64,000 bases of DNA from Gemmatimonadota bacterium (GCA_003222135.1 QHUM01000042.1:24416-88415); one strand, 5' to 3'; positions 7,801-19,613 are shown, counted from the first letter of the stretch. The notes: generated by a model from the letters alone, not told the origin. Numbers and translations are program-made.

Positions 7801-8804
7801 AGCGCGAAAACGAGTTCGCCGTCGGCGTCGTGGTCATCGCCGCGTTCGCCGTGGTGGTGACCGGGGCGCTGTGGCTCTCGGGCGCGCACCTGGGGAAGAC
7901 CGAGGCGGTGTACACGGCGCGGTTCCGCACGGTGGGCGGCCTGGGGGCAGGGGACCCGGTGGTGCTGCGGGGCGTGCGGGTCGGCCGCGTCGAGGCGATC
8001 CGTCTGGCCCCGGGAAACTGGGTCGAGGCGGACTTGAAGATCTATGCCGGCGTCACCCCTCCTGCCACGCCCGCCGTGATCGCCGCGTCCGCGTCGCTGT
8101 TCGGTGAGTGGGCGGCGACGCTGATCTCGCGAGACCCGCCGCCGGCCGACCCGAACGTGCGCCAGGCGCTGGCGGAGGCGCAGGCGGCGGGTGGCGCGAA
8201 GTGGCCCGGCGCGACGCTCCCGGACATCGGCCAGCTCACGGCCCAGGCGAGCCGCATCGCGACCGACATCGCCACGGTCGCCAACCGCGTGCAGACCGCG
8301 TTCGACTCGGAGGCCGTGAATGAGCTGCGGCGCTCGATCAAGGACTTCGGCCAGATCGCCGATCGCCTCGCCCGCGTCACGAACGAGCAGGCGGATGTCA
8401 TCGGCTCGGTGGGATCGAACCTGCGCCAGGGGTCGGACGTGCTGGCCAAGGCGGCGACGAGCCTGCAAGGCACGCTGGGGCGGGTCGACTCCGCGACCAA
8501 CCAGGGCCAGCTCGCCACCATCCTCAACAACTCGGCGGCCACCAGCGCCAACCTGCGGTCGGCGTCGCAGGACTTCCACGACCTGCTCGATGCCGCCCAC
8601 AAGAACCAGGAGAGCCTGGTGCGCACGCTCGTGGCGGCGGACAGCGTCATGTCCCGCATCGCCAACCGCACCGGCACGCTCGGCCTGCTCGTCTCGGACT
8701 CGACGTTGTACAAGGAGACGACCCTCACGATGATTCAGCTGCGACAGCTGTTGTCCGACATCCAGGCGAACCCGCGCAAGTACTTCACGTTTAGCGTGTT
8801 CTAA
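7797..8804 (+). CDS. mlaD: MlaD-family MCE-domain substrate-binding protein
   Basis: Periplasmic lipid-binding subunit anchored by one N-terminal helix (residues 7-27, FAVGVVVIAAFAVVVTGALW). One MCE domain follows at about residues 35-120 (FRTVGGLGAGDPVVLRGVRV). After it comes a long C-terminal region, about 170-335, predicted helical and rich in Gln, Asn and Ala, like the helical needle regions of other MCE proteins. Length is 335 residues, longer than E. coli MlaD (183) and nearer to the Mce/organelle TGD2 type. No MlaC or MlaA gene is adjacent. Confidence 0.92.
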   Translation: MKRENEFAVGVVVIAAFAVVVTGALWLSGAHLGKTEAVYTARFRTVGGLGAGDPVVLRGVRVGRVEAIRLAPGNWVEADLKIYAGVTPPATPAVIAASASLFGEWAATLISRDPPPADPNVRQALAEAQAAGGAKWPGATLPDIGQLTAQASRIATDIATVANRVQTAFDSEAVNELRRSIKDFGQIADRLARVTNEQADVIGSVGSNLRQGSDVLAKAATSLQGTLGRVDSATNQGQLATILNNSAATSANLRSASQDFHDLLDAAHKNQESLVRTLVAADSVMSRIANRTGTLGLLVSDSTLYKETTLTMIQLRQLLSDIQANPRKYFTFSVF

Positions 8805-8813
8805 CTTCTTCAC

Positions 8814-9281
8814 GTGAAGCGCCGCCAGTCCCGGGCCACCCGCGAGACCAGTGCGGGCGGAGTCGTCTTCCGGCGGCAGCCCGGCGGCCCGCCGCGGTTT
8901 CTGCTGATCCGCGATTCGTACGAGAACTGGGGCTTCCCCAAGGGCCACCTGGAGCGGGGTGAGCCGCCGGCCGAGGCGGCGCGCCGGGAGGTGGCCGAGG
9001 AGACCGGTCTCGACGACTTGATCCTGCACGGCCCGATCCAGGTGATCGACTGGTACTTTCGGTTCGGCGGCAAGACGATCCACAAGTACTGTCACTTCTT
9101 CCTGTTCGAGTCGCGCCGGGGCGACCCGGTGCCGCAGGCGGATGAAGGGATCACCGACTGCGCGTGGTTTCCGCTGGAGCAGGCGAGGAAGACGATCTCG
9201 TATGACAACGCGCGCGGGGTGCTGGAGCGGGCGGCCGAGATGGTACAGGCACTCGCGCCCGAGAGCGGCGGCGTGGGGTGA
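8814..9281 (+). CDS. Nudix hydrolase
   Basis: Pyrophosphohydrolase of the Nudix superfamily, 155 residues from GTG 8814. The complete Nudix box reads from GHLERGEPPAEAARREVAEE into TGL, residues about 43-65, with all the catalytic Glu residues. The preceding GFPKG resembles Ap4A and diadenosine-polyphosphate hydrolases, but the substrate is uncertain. The GTG lies 10 bases after the mlaD stop and lacks a Shine-Dalgarno sequence; TAACTT overlapping the mlaD stop ends seven bases before it. The stop overlaps the next gene (GTGA). Confidence 0.92.
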   Translation: MKRRQSRATRETSAGGVVFRRQPGGPPRFLLIRDSYENWGFPKGHLERGEPPAEAARREVAEETGLDDLILHGPIQVIDWYFRFGGKTIHKYCHFFLFESRRGDPVPQADEGITDCAWFPLEQARKTISYDNARGVLERAAEMVQALAPESGGVG

Positions 9282-10054
9282 CGGCCGTCGTCCCGGTGTA
9301 CCATCCGCGCCGCGAGGCGCGTCGCGCGGTGAAGTCCGGGTACCCGCGCGACGCGGGGCTAGTGTGCCTGTGCCGCAGTCTCCAGGCGCTGGAGCGCCTG
9401 CTGTACCAGCGTCTCGTGGATGCCGTGGTGATCGACGTGAAGGCCCCATCCGTCCCGACGTCCGCCCTCGCGCTGCCGGCGCGCTTTCCCCGCATCCCGA
9501 TGTACGTGCTCTCGGCGTTTCGCCCCGACGACGGCACGTTGCTGTCGGCGTGTCACGCGGCGGGGTTCGCCGGCATTCTGGTGGAGGGAGTGGATCACGC
9601 GATCGCGGGGGAGTGGATCGCGGCGCGGACGGCGCAGGTGGCGCGGCGCGCGGCGTTGGCCGACGCCCCGAAGCTGCTGCGCCTCACCGACCGCCTGCAG
9701 GTCGCCGCGTGGGACGAGGTGCTGCGCCGCGTCGGCGTCCCGACGCAGACGGCCCACGTCGCCCAGGCGCTCCGGGTCACACGCGAGCACCTGTCGCGCG
9801 AGTTCGCCGCCGGTGGGGCGCCGAACCTGAAACGCGTGATCGACCTGGCGCGAACAGCGTGCGCGGCGGACCTGCTTGGCAACCCGGGGTACAGCGTGCG
9901 CCAGGTGGTACGGATACTTGGGTATGCCTCGCCGAGCCACCTGGCCGGCGCGGCCCGCCGCGTCGCGGGGGCGACCCCGCAGGAGCTGCGGGAGGCGGGG
10001 GCGCGGGGCGTGCTGCAGCGGTTCTTAAGAGGAAGGACGCGGTCGCGAATATGA
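9278..10054 (+). CDS. AraC-type HTH protein with receiver-like N-terminus
   Basis: 258 residues from GTG 9278, overlapping the Nudix stop. The C-terminal half (about 140-240) looks like an AraC-type DNA-binding region with two helix-turn-helix motifs (HVAQALRVTREHLSREFAAG and VRQVVRILGYASPSHLAGAA). The N-terminal 125 residues resemble a degenerate response-regulator fold (VDAVVIDVKAPS, MYVLSAFRPDDGTLL), but no phosphorylatable aspartate is evident in the expected place. It is probably a transcription regulator. What it senses is unknown; its translational coupling to the Nudix enzyme suggests a shared role. Confidence 0.72.
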   Translation: MTAVVPVYHPRREARRAVKSGYPRDAGLVCLCRSLQALERLLYQRLVDAVVIDVKAPSVPTSALALPARFPRIPMYVLSAFRPDDGTLLSACHAAGFAGILVEGVDHAIAGEWIAARTAQVARRAALADAPKLLRLTDRLQVAAWDEVLRRVGVPTQTAHVAQALRVTREHLSREFAAGGAPNLKRVIDLARTACAADLLGNPGYSVRQVVRILGYASPSHLAGAARRVAGATPQELREAGARGVLQRFLRGRTRSRI

Positions 10055-10055
10055 G

Positions 10056-10157
10056 ATTGCGGATTTCGGATTGCGGATTGCGAATGGATCGGCACGTTCC
10101 TTGGGTCGTGGGCACACCCTGCCAATCCGCAATCCGCAATCGACAATCCGCAATTGG
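10056..10157. repeat. ATTGCGGATT-unit palindrome upstream of the ATP synthase genes
   Basis: Three imperfect copies of the unit ATTGCGGATT or GGATTGC (10056-10085) are followed after about 38 bases by their inverted copies (10124-10157, AATCCGCAATCCGCAATC). The arms match at roughly 26 of 30 positions. It starts two bases after the stop of the AraC-type gene. The centre contains no run of T, so any terminator function would depend on the arms. Confidence 0.88.
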
Positions 10158-10181
10158 CGGGGTGGCGGCGGCGCAGGCTCA

Positions 10182-10197
10182 TGTGATATTTTTCACA
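10182..10197. promoter_or_regulatory. CRP/FNR-type palindrome upstream of atpA
   Basis: TGTGA-N6-TCACA, a perfect match to the two half-sites of the CRP consensus, in an AT-rich pocket that ends 19 bases before the atpA ATG. FNR-family sites have a similar layout with TTGAT half-sites, so CRP or an FNR/CRP paralogue is the likely binder. No clear -35/-10 pair is visible beside it. Its closeness to the start codon fits repression better than class I or II activation. No CRP-family gene is in the window. Confidence 0.55.
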
Positions 10198-10216
10198 ATC
10201 TCCGAACGGTGATCCC

Positions 10217-14126
<3,910 letters not shown>

Positions 14127-14129
14127 GTG

Positions 14130-14387
14130 ATGCACGTCACAGTCATTTCCCCCGAGCGAGGCGTATTCGATGGCGCCGCGGACGCCGTCGTCGCCCCGGC
14201 GTTCGATGGGCAGGTCGGCATCCTGCCAGGCCACGCGCCGTTCATGACGCTGCTGGGTAAGGGCGTACTGACGGTGCAGGTCGGCGGGGGCGGCAGTGGC
14301 AGCAACCGCTTCGAGGTCGCCGGCGGCTTCCTCCAAGTGGTGGGCGACGCCGTGCGCGTCGTGGCCGACCAGGTCCAAACGTTGTAA
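14130..14387 (+). CDS. atpC: ATP synthase F1 subunit epsilon, short form
   Basis: Epsilon subunit, which links gamma to the c-ring. At 85 residues it holds only the N-terminal beta-sandwich (VTVISPERGVFDGAADAVVA, GILPGHAPFMTLLGKG). The C-terminal helical domain that inhibits ATP hydrolysis in E. coli (139 residues) is absent. Similar short epsilon subunits are known in Bacteroidetes and Chlorobi. The ATG at 14130 is preferred; a GTG three bases upstream is also in frame. It lies 3 bases after atpD and closes the run. Confidence 0.93.
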   Translation: MHVTVISPERGVFDGAADAVVAPAFDGQVGILPGHAPFMTLLGKGVLTVQVGGGGSGSNRFEVAGGFLQVVGDAVRVVADQVQTL

Positions 14388-14435
14388 TGCGGTGTATCAC
14401 GCGCCCGTCAACTCCTCGCTCGGAGGGCTATCCGT

Positions 14436-14981
14436 ATGCGGAAGGTGATCGGCAGTGCAATGCTCGTGACGGTGCTCGCGACCGCACCGACGCTCGCCTC
14501 GGCTCAACGGCGCCCGGCCGCGCGGGCGGCTGCGCCACGCTCCCAACAGCACCCGTCGTTCGGGGTACAGCTCGATTGGGGCAGCGATCCTAACTTCGGG
14601 ATTGGCGGGCGCGGCGTGTTCCCGCTCCAGTCGCTCTTTCCCAAGACCCCGCTCGATGGCATCGTGTCGTTCGACTATTTCTTTCCCGGCAATAGCGTAA
14701 AGTACTGGGAGATCAACGGCAACGTCGCGTACCGGTTCGTGGTGCCGCGCAGCAGCTCGCTCGCTCCTTACGCGGGCGGGGGTCTGAACATCGCCCACGC
14801 CAGCTTTTCGACGACCGTCGGGACGACGACCGTCAGCGGTTCCGATACGAAAGCGGGCCTGAACCTGCTCGGCGGCACCACGTTCAGAGTGAAGGGCTCT
14901 AACCTGATCCCATTCGCGGAGGCTCGTGGGGAGATCGGCGGCGGCAAAACCTTCATTCTCACGGGCGGCGTCCGCTTCTGA
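14436..14981 (+). CDS. Small outer-membrane beta-barrel-like protein
   Basis: 181 residues with a signal peptide (residues 1-23, cleavage after TLASA), then a short basic, Ala-rich linker. Alternating hydrophobic strands follow (FGVQLDWGSDPNFGIGGRG, YAGGGLNIAHASF) and the chain ends in TGGVRF with the C-terminal Phe typical of outer-membrane barrels. Probably an eight-stranded OmpA/OmpW-like barrel; no specific function is recognised. ATG 14436 has the Shine-Dalgarno GGAGGG and lies 48 bases after atpC. Confidence 0.7.
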   Translation: MRKVIGSAMLVTVLATAPTLASAQRRPAARAAAPRSQQHPSFGVQLDWGSDPNFGIGGRGVFPLQSLFPKTPLDGIVSFDYFFPGNSVKYWEINGNVAYRFVVPRSSSLAPYAGGGLNIAHASFSTTVGTTTVSGSDTKAGLNLLGGTTFRVKGSNLIPFAEARGEIGGGKTFILTGGVRF

Positions 14982-14998
14982 TCTGAAAGGAGACGCGC

Positions 14999-15610
14999 AT
15001 GCGGCGTGACCTTGCGGTGTTCGTGGTGGCCGGCCTCTCCGCAGGCACCGTTCGGGCGGCTGCCCAGGCGACGGGCACGACCACGTTCAACGCTCCGTAT
15101 CGCGCGTTCGTGCGCTCCGAGATCGGCGTGCTGTTGAGTTTCCCCAACGGCGGCGGCACGGCGCTCGAAGGGGCGTACCGCATCGCGAGCCACGGATTCG
15201 ACTTGGGCTTCAAGGCCGGTTTTTTCACTCCGTCCGGCGCGGGCGACACCGAGCTCCTGCTCGGCGCCGAGGCGCGGCAGCGCGTGATCACGCACACGAT
15301 CGACTTTCCGCTGGACGGCGCGGTGATCGTCGGCCTGGGCGGGAACTTCGTGAGCGGCGCCTCGCAGTTGATCATCCCGGTCGGGCTCTCGCTCGGGCGC
15401 CGGGTCGATCCGCCGGGCTCGTCGGTGAGCATCGTGCCTTACGTGCAGCCGACGATGTACGTGCTCGCGGGCAGCACCGTCATCAACCACGTGCGATTCG
15501 CGCTCGGCCTGGGCGGCGACTTTCGGCTGAGCCGCGTGTTCGACGCCCGCATCAGCGCGGGGCTGGGCGACAGCGAAGGTGTGTCGATCGGCGCCGTGTG
15601 GGTGCATTAG
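14999..15610 (+). CDS. Secreted beta-rich protein, probably outer membrane
   Basis: 203 residues with an N-terminal signal sequence (RRDLAVFVVAGLSAGTVRAA, cleavage near AAAQA). Alternating strand pattern throughout (FDLGFKAGFFTPSGAGDTEL, NFVSGASQLIIPVGLSLGRR) suits a small beta barrel. Start at ATG 14999 after GAAAGGAGA. It follows the previous barrel by 17 bases, so the two are probably one operon. No family is recognised. Confidence 0.65.
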   Translation: MRRDLAVFVVAGLSAGTVRAAAQATGTTTFNAPYRAFVRSEIGVLLSFPNGGGTALEGAYRIASHGFDLGFKAGFFTPSGAGDTELLLGAEARQRVITHTIDFPLDGAVIVGLGGNFVSGASQLIIPVGLSLGRRVDPPGSSVSIVPYVQPTMYVLAGSTVINHVRFALGLGGDFRLSRVFDARISAGLGDSEGVSIGAVWVH

Positions 15611-15680
15611 AGCGACACACGATTGACTCGCCGGCCGAGGGTTCCTACTGTGTGCTGGCGGGTCGTTCCGGAGGTCGCAC

Positions 15681-16346
15681 ATGCAGCGCGCAATCTTGGT
15701 AGTCGGACTGTTCGCGTTCGTCGCTGAGCGCGCCGCGGCGCAATGGCTCGGCATGCCGAGCTGGAACAGTCCGAAAGGCGGCCGCGGCGTCGGGATCTTC
15801 GCCGATTACGGGCAACCGAACGCCGACGCGAGCAAGGGCGCTGCCTACGGCGGCCGCGTGACCTTCGGCGCGGGTACGGCGATGGTCACCGTCGGGGCGT
15901 CGTCGTGGGAACCGGAGAATTCGAGCGGTCGTGTCACGTCGTGGGGCGGCTCGCTGCAGGCCCGCCTGATCGGCGGCAGCCTGCTCCCGGTCGCCGTCAA
16001 TTTGCAGGTGGGTGGGGCGTACCATGGGCAGGGCACGTCCGGAACACGGACCCTGCCCGAGGCGAGCACCGCGCAGGGCGCCGTGGGCCTCAGCGCGCCG
16101 CTCCCGATTCCGCTGATCCGCGTCGAGCCGTACTTCTCGCCGGGCGTCCGCTACCACAGGTACTGGAACGTGCCGGCGGGTGCGCGCAAGGAAGAGACCA
16201 ACTTCGGGTGGGTGCTGGGAGCCAACGTCGGTTTTGATGCCTTAGGGATTCGGGTCGCGTATGATTCCGAGAAGTTCGGCGATGGCACGACGCACGTCGT
16301 GATCGGCATCGGAGCGAGCCTGGAGATCAGCGTTCCAGGGCTGTGA
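15681..16346 (+). CDS. Outer-membrane beta-barrel-like protein, paralogue A
   Basis: 221 residues; signal peptide 1-20 ending RAAA, then QWLGMPSWNSPKGG, which recurs almost unchanged in the next gene. The strand pattern and repeated Gly-rich turns indicate a small barrel. The ATG has GGAGG eight bases upstream, and the context GGAGGTCGCACATG is nearly repeated before the next gene, so the duplication included the ribosome-binding site. Function unknown. Confidence 0.7.
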   Translation: MQRAILVVGLFAFVAERAAAQWLGMPSWNSPKGGRGVGIFADYGQPNADASKGAAYGGRVTFGAGTAMVTVGASSWEPENSSGRVTSWGGSLQARLIGGSLLPVAVNLQVGGAYHGQGTSGTRTLPEASTAQGAVGLSAPLPIPLIRVEPYFSPGVRYHRYWNVPAGARKEETNFGWVLGANVGFDALGIRVAYDSEKFGDGTTHVVIGIGASLEISVPGL

Positions 16347-16392
16347 ATTCCCGTCACACACCGCCATCGAACAATTTACCTTGAGGTCGCAT

Positions 16393-17031
16393 ATGAAGCG
16401 CGCGTTTCTAGTGGTGGCAATGATCGTGTGCGCGGCCGGCCCGGTGGCCGCGCAGTGGCTCGGGATGCCGGTCTGGAACAGCCCGAAGGGCGGCACCGGC
16501 ATCACCATCAACGGAGACTGGGGCAGGCCGGATTCGAGCTTCGGGAAAGGCAACGCGTTCGGCGGCCGAGCCTCGCTCGGCCTCGGCACGCTGACCCTGA
16601 CCGCCGGCGTCGCGAGCTACAAGCCCGAGAACGCCACCTCGAGTATCACGTCCTACGGTGGCAACGCGGCGATGCGCGTCATCGGCGGCAGTCTGATTCC
16701 CGTATCGATCAACCTTCAGGTCGGCGCCGCGCGCAGTGATTCGAGCAGCCCCACCCGGCCGGCCACTACGAGCGTGATCGGTGCGGTGGGCCTCGCGATC
16801 AGCCTGCCGACGCCCGGCCTGAGCATCGAGCCGTATGTGTCCCCCGGATTCCGCTACCGCCATGCATCGGGAACGGGTAAGACGAACTTCGGGTACACCA
16901 TCGGGGCGAACGTGAGCTTCGGCATGTTCGGCATCCATGCCGCCTACGATTACGAGCACGTGAGCGGCGGCCACATCGGCGTCCTCGGCCTCGGGGCGAA
17001 TGTGGCGATCAAGGTGCCGCTCGGCATGTGA
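16393..17031 (+). CDS. Outer-membrane beta-barrel-like protein, paralogue B
   Basis: 212 residues from ATG 16393 (Shine-Dalgarno GAGG). Signal peptide MKRAFLVVAMIVCAAGPVAA, then QWLGMPVWNSPKGG as in paralogue A. Shared blocks include RVIGGSLIPVSINLQVG against RLIGGSLLPVAVNLQVG and the closing IEPYVSPGFRYR. The match runs over the full length with moderate divergence, so this is an old tandem duplication. A strong terminator follows. Confidence 0.7.
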   Translation: MKRAFLVVAMIVCAAGPVAAQWLGMPVWNSPKGGTGITINGDWGRPDSSFGKGNAFGGRASLGLGTLTLTAGVASYKPENATSSITSYGGNAAMRVIGGSLIPVSINLQVGAARSDSSSPTRPATTSVIGAVGLAISLPTPGLSIEPYVSPGFRYRHASGTGKTNFGYTIGANVSFGMFGIHAAYDYEHVSGGHIGVLGLGANVAIKVPLGM

Positions 17032-17067
17032 TGCTGGTTCACAAGCGCGATTGAAGCCACTACCTTT

Positions 17068-17100
17068 GGGGCGCGCCGTTCCCGGCGCGCCCCTTTCGTT
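17068..17100 (+). terminator. Rho-independent terminator after the barrel genes
   Basis: A perfect 11-bp stem GGGGCGCGCCG/CGGCGCGCCCC with loop TTCC is followed by TTTCGTT. It ends the 14436-17031 run, and the following lipoprotein gene starts 12 bases later. Confidence 0.85.
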
Positions 17101-17112
17101 CCCAGGAGTCAT

Positions 17113-17481
17113 GTGACGGGTCGTACCCTGGTCCTGCGAGCGTCGATCCTCGCGCTGGCGCTCGCCCAGAGCGGTTGTGCGCTCACGCTCGACTCGAGCC
17201 ATCTGGGTGTGCCGGTGAGCCTGGCCGGCGCCGCCGCGGCGCCGGACTCGGGTGTGCCGTTTCGCGTCACCAAACACCCCGTGTACCTGATCGCCGGTCT
17301 GCTACCGGTGTCGCAGCCCAACCTGGAGGACGTGCTGGCGGGGCAAGCGGGAACCGGGACGCGTATCGAGAACCTTCGCATCCGGGTGCGGAGCCGCTGG
17401 AGCGACCTGCTGGTGACGGCGTTGACCTTCGGGCTGGTCGTGCCGCGGTCGGTGACGTTCGAAGGCGTCGTCGTGAAATAG
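17113..17481 (+). CDS. Small lipoprotein of unknown function
   Basis: 122 residues from GTG 17113, with the Shine-Dalgarno AGGAG five bases upstream. An ATG two bases earlier is followed at once by TGA, so it cannot be the start. The signal peptide ends in a lipobox-like ALAQSGC, giving a lipid-anchored Cys near residue 22. The remainder (HPVYLIAGLLPVSQPNLEDV, SDLLVTALTFGLVVPRSVTF) somewhat resembles Bor-type surface lipoproteins, but I do not assign it. Confidence 0.6.
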   Translation: MTGRTLVLRASILALALAQSGCALTLDSSHLGVPVSLAGAAAAPDSGVPFRVTKHPVYLIAGLLPVSQPNLEDVLAGQAGTGTRIENLRIRVRSRWSDLLVTALTFGLVVPRSVTFEGVVVK

Positions 17482-17552
17482 GCACGACGATGACGGGTCT
17501 CGCTCCGCGACAAGCACACAGTCGCTCCGCGAGACCCGTCGTCATCGTGCCC
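17481..17552. terminator. Long hairpin between convergent genes, probable bidirectional terminator
   Basis: The arms GGCACGA...GGGTCTCGC (17481-17503) and their inverse (17529-17552) pair over 23 positions with one internal mismatched block (CGATGAC against TGACGAC). A smaller inverted segment CTCCGCGAC/GTCGCTCCG lies inside. It starts at the last base of the lipoprotein stop and lies 12 bases from the waaA stop. Neither side has a good T-run, so Rho-independent action is uncertain. Confidence 0.6.
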
Positions 17553-17563
17553 GTTTGGGCACG

Positions 17564-18874
17564 CTACCCGCCCTCGACCAGCTCCCGCACAAGCGCCGTC
17601 GTCCGCTCCGCCGCGCCGCGGCCCTCCAGCACCAGCCGCTTGCCCGCCGCGCCCGCCTTGCGCCGCGCCGCCGGGTCGTGATACCAGACGAGACATTGCG
17701 AGTGCAACGGATGGCGCCCGTCGGCCGGGAGCGCGACCGCGCCGCCCCGCTCGATCAGCAGCGCGGCGTCGCGGCTCATATGCCAATGGGGGCCCACGGT
17801 GACCGGGATGCCGAACACCGCAGGCTCGAGCACGGAATGCAACCCCGCTCGGGTGTAGCCGCCGCCCACGAACGCGACGTCGGCGAGGGCGTACAGGTCG
17901 GCGAGGATGCCCACGCGATCGACCACGATCACGGGGCAGGGCTCCACGTGCTCGAGCTGGGACAGGCGGACCGGGCGCGGCAGCTTCAGGTGCCGGGCCC
18001 GCTCGGCGATCAGCGCCAGGTGATCTGGATTGGGCTCGTGTGGCGCCAGGACGAGGCGCGCGGCCGGCACCTGGGCGAGCAGATCGACGAACGCCGGCAG
18101 CACGACGGCCTCATCGGCGGGCCACGTGGATCCCGCCACGAGCGTAAACGTGCCCGCGGGGAAGACCGCGAGCCGTGCGAACGGCTCGCGCGTCCGGTCG
18201 AAGCGCTCGGCCCGCTCGGCGACGCTGTCGTAGCGCGTGTCACCCGTCACCTCGATCGCCTCGCGCCGGGCGCCGAGCTGCTGCAGCCGGCGGCCGTCGT
18301 CCTCACTGATCGTCCCCACGCGATCGAGTGCGTGATAGGCGGGCTCCGCCCAGCGGCGCGCCGGCCAGCGCAGCCGTGAGCTCTCGAGCGCCACCGTCGC
18401 CGAAATCAGCCCCAGCTTCGTGCCGCGCCGCCGGGCGGCCAGGGTGAGCTCGGGCCACACGTCGAGCTTCGAGAACACCAGCGCCGAGGGTTGGAGCGCG
18501 TCGAGCGCCGCCGCCACGTCCGCCGCGCGGTCGAACGGCAGGTAATCCGCGAGGTCCACGGGGAGGGTGCGGGCGAGCCGCTCGGCGGACGGAGAAAAGA
18601 AGGTGTAGACGAGCTGCCACTGGGGCCGCTCGGCCCGGAGCGTCTCGAGCACCGGTTTCGCCTGCAGACCCTCGCCCACCGATGGCGCGTGCACCCAGAC
18701 GAGGGGCCGTTTCGGGTCGCGCTGCGCCCGTCCCCACGCCGCCAGCCGCGCGAGCACGCCGCGGCGCGCGTCCACGCCGCGGGCGATCTTCTTGTCGAAG
18801 CGGGCGGCGAGCGGCAGCGCCCGCTCGGCCAGCCGCACGCTCAGCCGGTATATGAAGGAAGGGCGGTCCGGCAT
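17564..18874 (-). CDS. waaA: 3-deoxy-D-manno-octulosonic acid (Kdo) transferase
   Basis: Glycosyltransferase (GT30) that adds Kdo to lipid IVA at the inner membrane, the first step of LPS core synthesis. 436 residues from ATG 18874. Visible are the N-terminal membrane-associated segment, the acceptor-site motif WVHAPSVGEGLQAKPVLE, the second domain (LVAGSTWPADEAVVLPAF) and the nucleotide-binding end (ADVAFVGGGYTRAGLHSVLE). Its presence shows that the cell makes Kdo-containing LPS. The start overlaps the stop of the upstream thioredoxin-fold gene (TGATG). Confidence 0.93.
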   Translation of the reverse strand: MPDRPSFIYRLSVRLAERALPLAARFDKKIARGVDARRGVLARLAAWGRAQRDPKRPLVWVHAPSVGEGLQAKPVLETLRAERPQWQLVYTFFSPSAERLARTLPVDLADYLPFDRAADVAAALDALQPSALVFSKLDVWPELTLAARRRGTKLGLISATVALESSRLRWPARRWAEPAYHALDRVGTISEDDGRRLQQLGARREAIEVTGDTRYDSVAERAERFDRTREPFARLAVFPAGTFTLVAGSTWPADEAVVLPAFVDLLAQVPAARLVLAPHEPNPDHLALIAERARHLKLPRPVRLSQLEHVEPCPVIVVDRVGILADLYALADVAFVGGGYTRAGLHSVLEPAVFGIPVTVGPHWHMSRDAALLIERGGAVALPADGRHPLHSQCLVWYHDPAARRKAGAAGKRLVLEGRGAAERTTALVRELVEGG

Positions 18875-19500
18875 CACCGCGGCCGGTTGGTCGTCTTGCT
18901 GCGGTAGACCGAGTCCAGTACGGCCCGGAACACCTCCACCGGGGCTGCGCCCTCGAGCAACCCTCCCTCGATGTAGAACGTGGGCGTGCTCACAGCGCCG
19001 GCGGCGGCGGCGCGCGCCGCATCCTCGCGGACTAGGGCCGCCGTCGTCTTGGCACTGACGCAGCGGGCGAGCTGGGCGTGATCGAGCCCGGCTGAGTCGC
19101 CGAGCGTCAGGAGGTACGGCGTGGGGTCCTTGCGGGACGCCCAGGCGTCCTGGCGCTGAAACAGCAGGTCGTGCAGCAGCCAGAACTTTCCCTGCCGGGC
19201 CGCGCACATGGCCAGCTCGGCGGCGGCGGCGGCGTTGGGGTGGCGCGTGGTGAGCGGTAGGTTGATGTAGACGAACCGGACCTTGCCCGTCTGCACGTAT
19301 TCCCTTTCCAGGAGCGGCATGGTGGTGAGGGCGAAGGAGCGGCAGTACGGGCACTGGAAGTCGGACATCTCGTAGACGGTCACGGGTGCGTCGGCACGAC
19401 CCTTGGCGCGGGCGACGAGGGGGTCGGGGGACGGGGGGGCCTGCCCGTTGGCGGCTGAAACTGCGGTGAGGAACACGCAAGCGGCCGCGGCGAGGCGCAT
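18874..19500 (-). CDS. DsbA-like periplasmic thioredoxin-fold protein
   Basis: 208 residues from ATG 19500; the first 19 residues are a signal peptide (MRLAAAACVFLTAVSAANG). The active-site motif is CPYC in FQCPYCRSFALTTMPLLERE near residue 48. The DsbA-type helical insert follows, with a second Cys pair (MCAARQ and ARCVSA), and the cis-Pro loop is VSTPTFYIEGGLLEG. It belongs to the Thioredoxin_4/DsbA family and probably acts in disulphide exchange in the periplasm. An in-frame start 90 bases upstream is possible but would bury the signal peptide. It is translationally coupled to waaA. Confidence 0.87.
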   Translation of the reverse strand: MRLAAAACVFLTAVSAANGQAPPSPDPLVARAKGRADAPVTVYEMSDFQCPYCRSFALTTMPLLEREYVQTGKVRFVYINLPLTTRHPNAAAAAELAMCAARQGKFWLLHDLLFQRQDAWASRKDPTPYLLTLGDSAGLDHAQLARCVSAKTTAALVREDAARAAAAGAVSTPTFYIEGGLLEGAAPVEVFRAVLDSVYRSKTTNRPR

Positions 19501-19613
19501 CGTCGGGACTCTGTCGTTCGAGGGTCGGCTTACCATAGTGACTCGCGTCCCGGCGCGCCACTGGCCGGCCGCGTCAGTTGCTGCGGCCACACGAGGTCCG
19601 CAACTTCAAGGTA

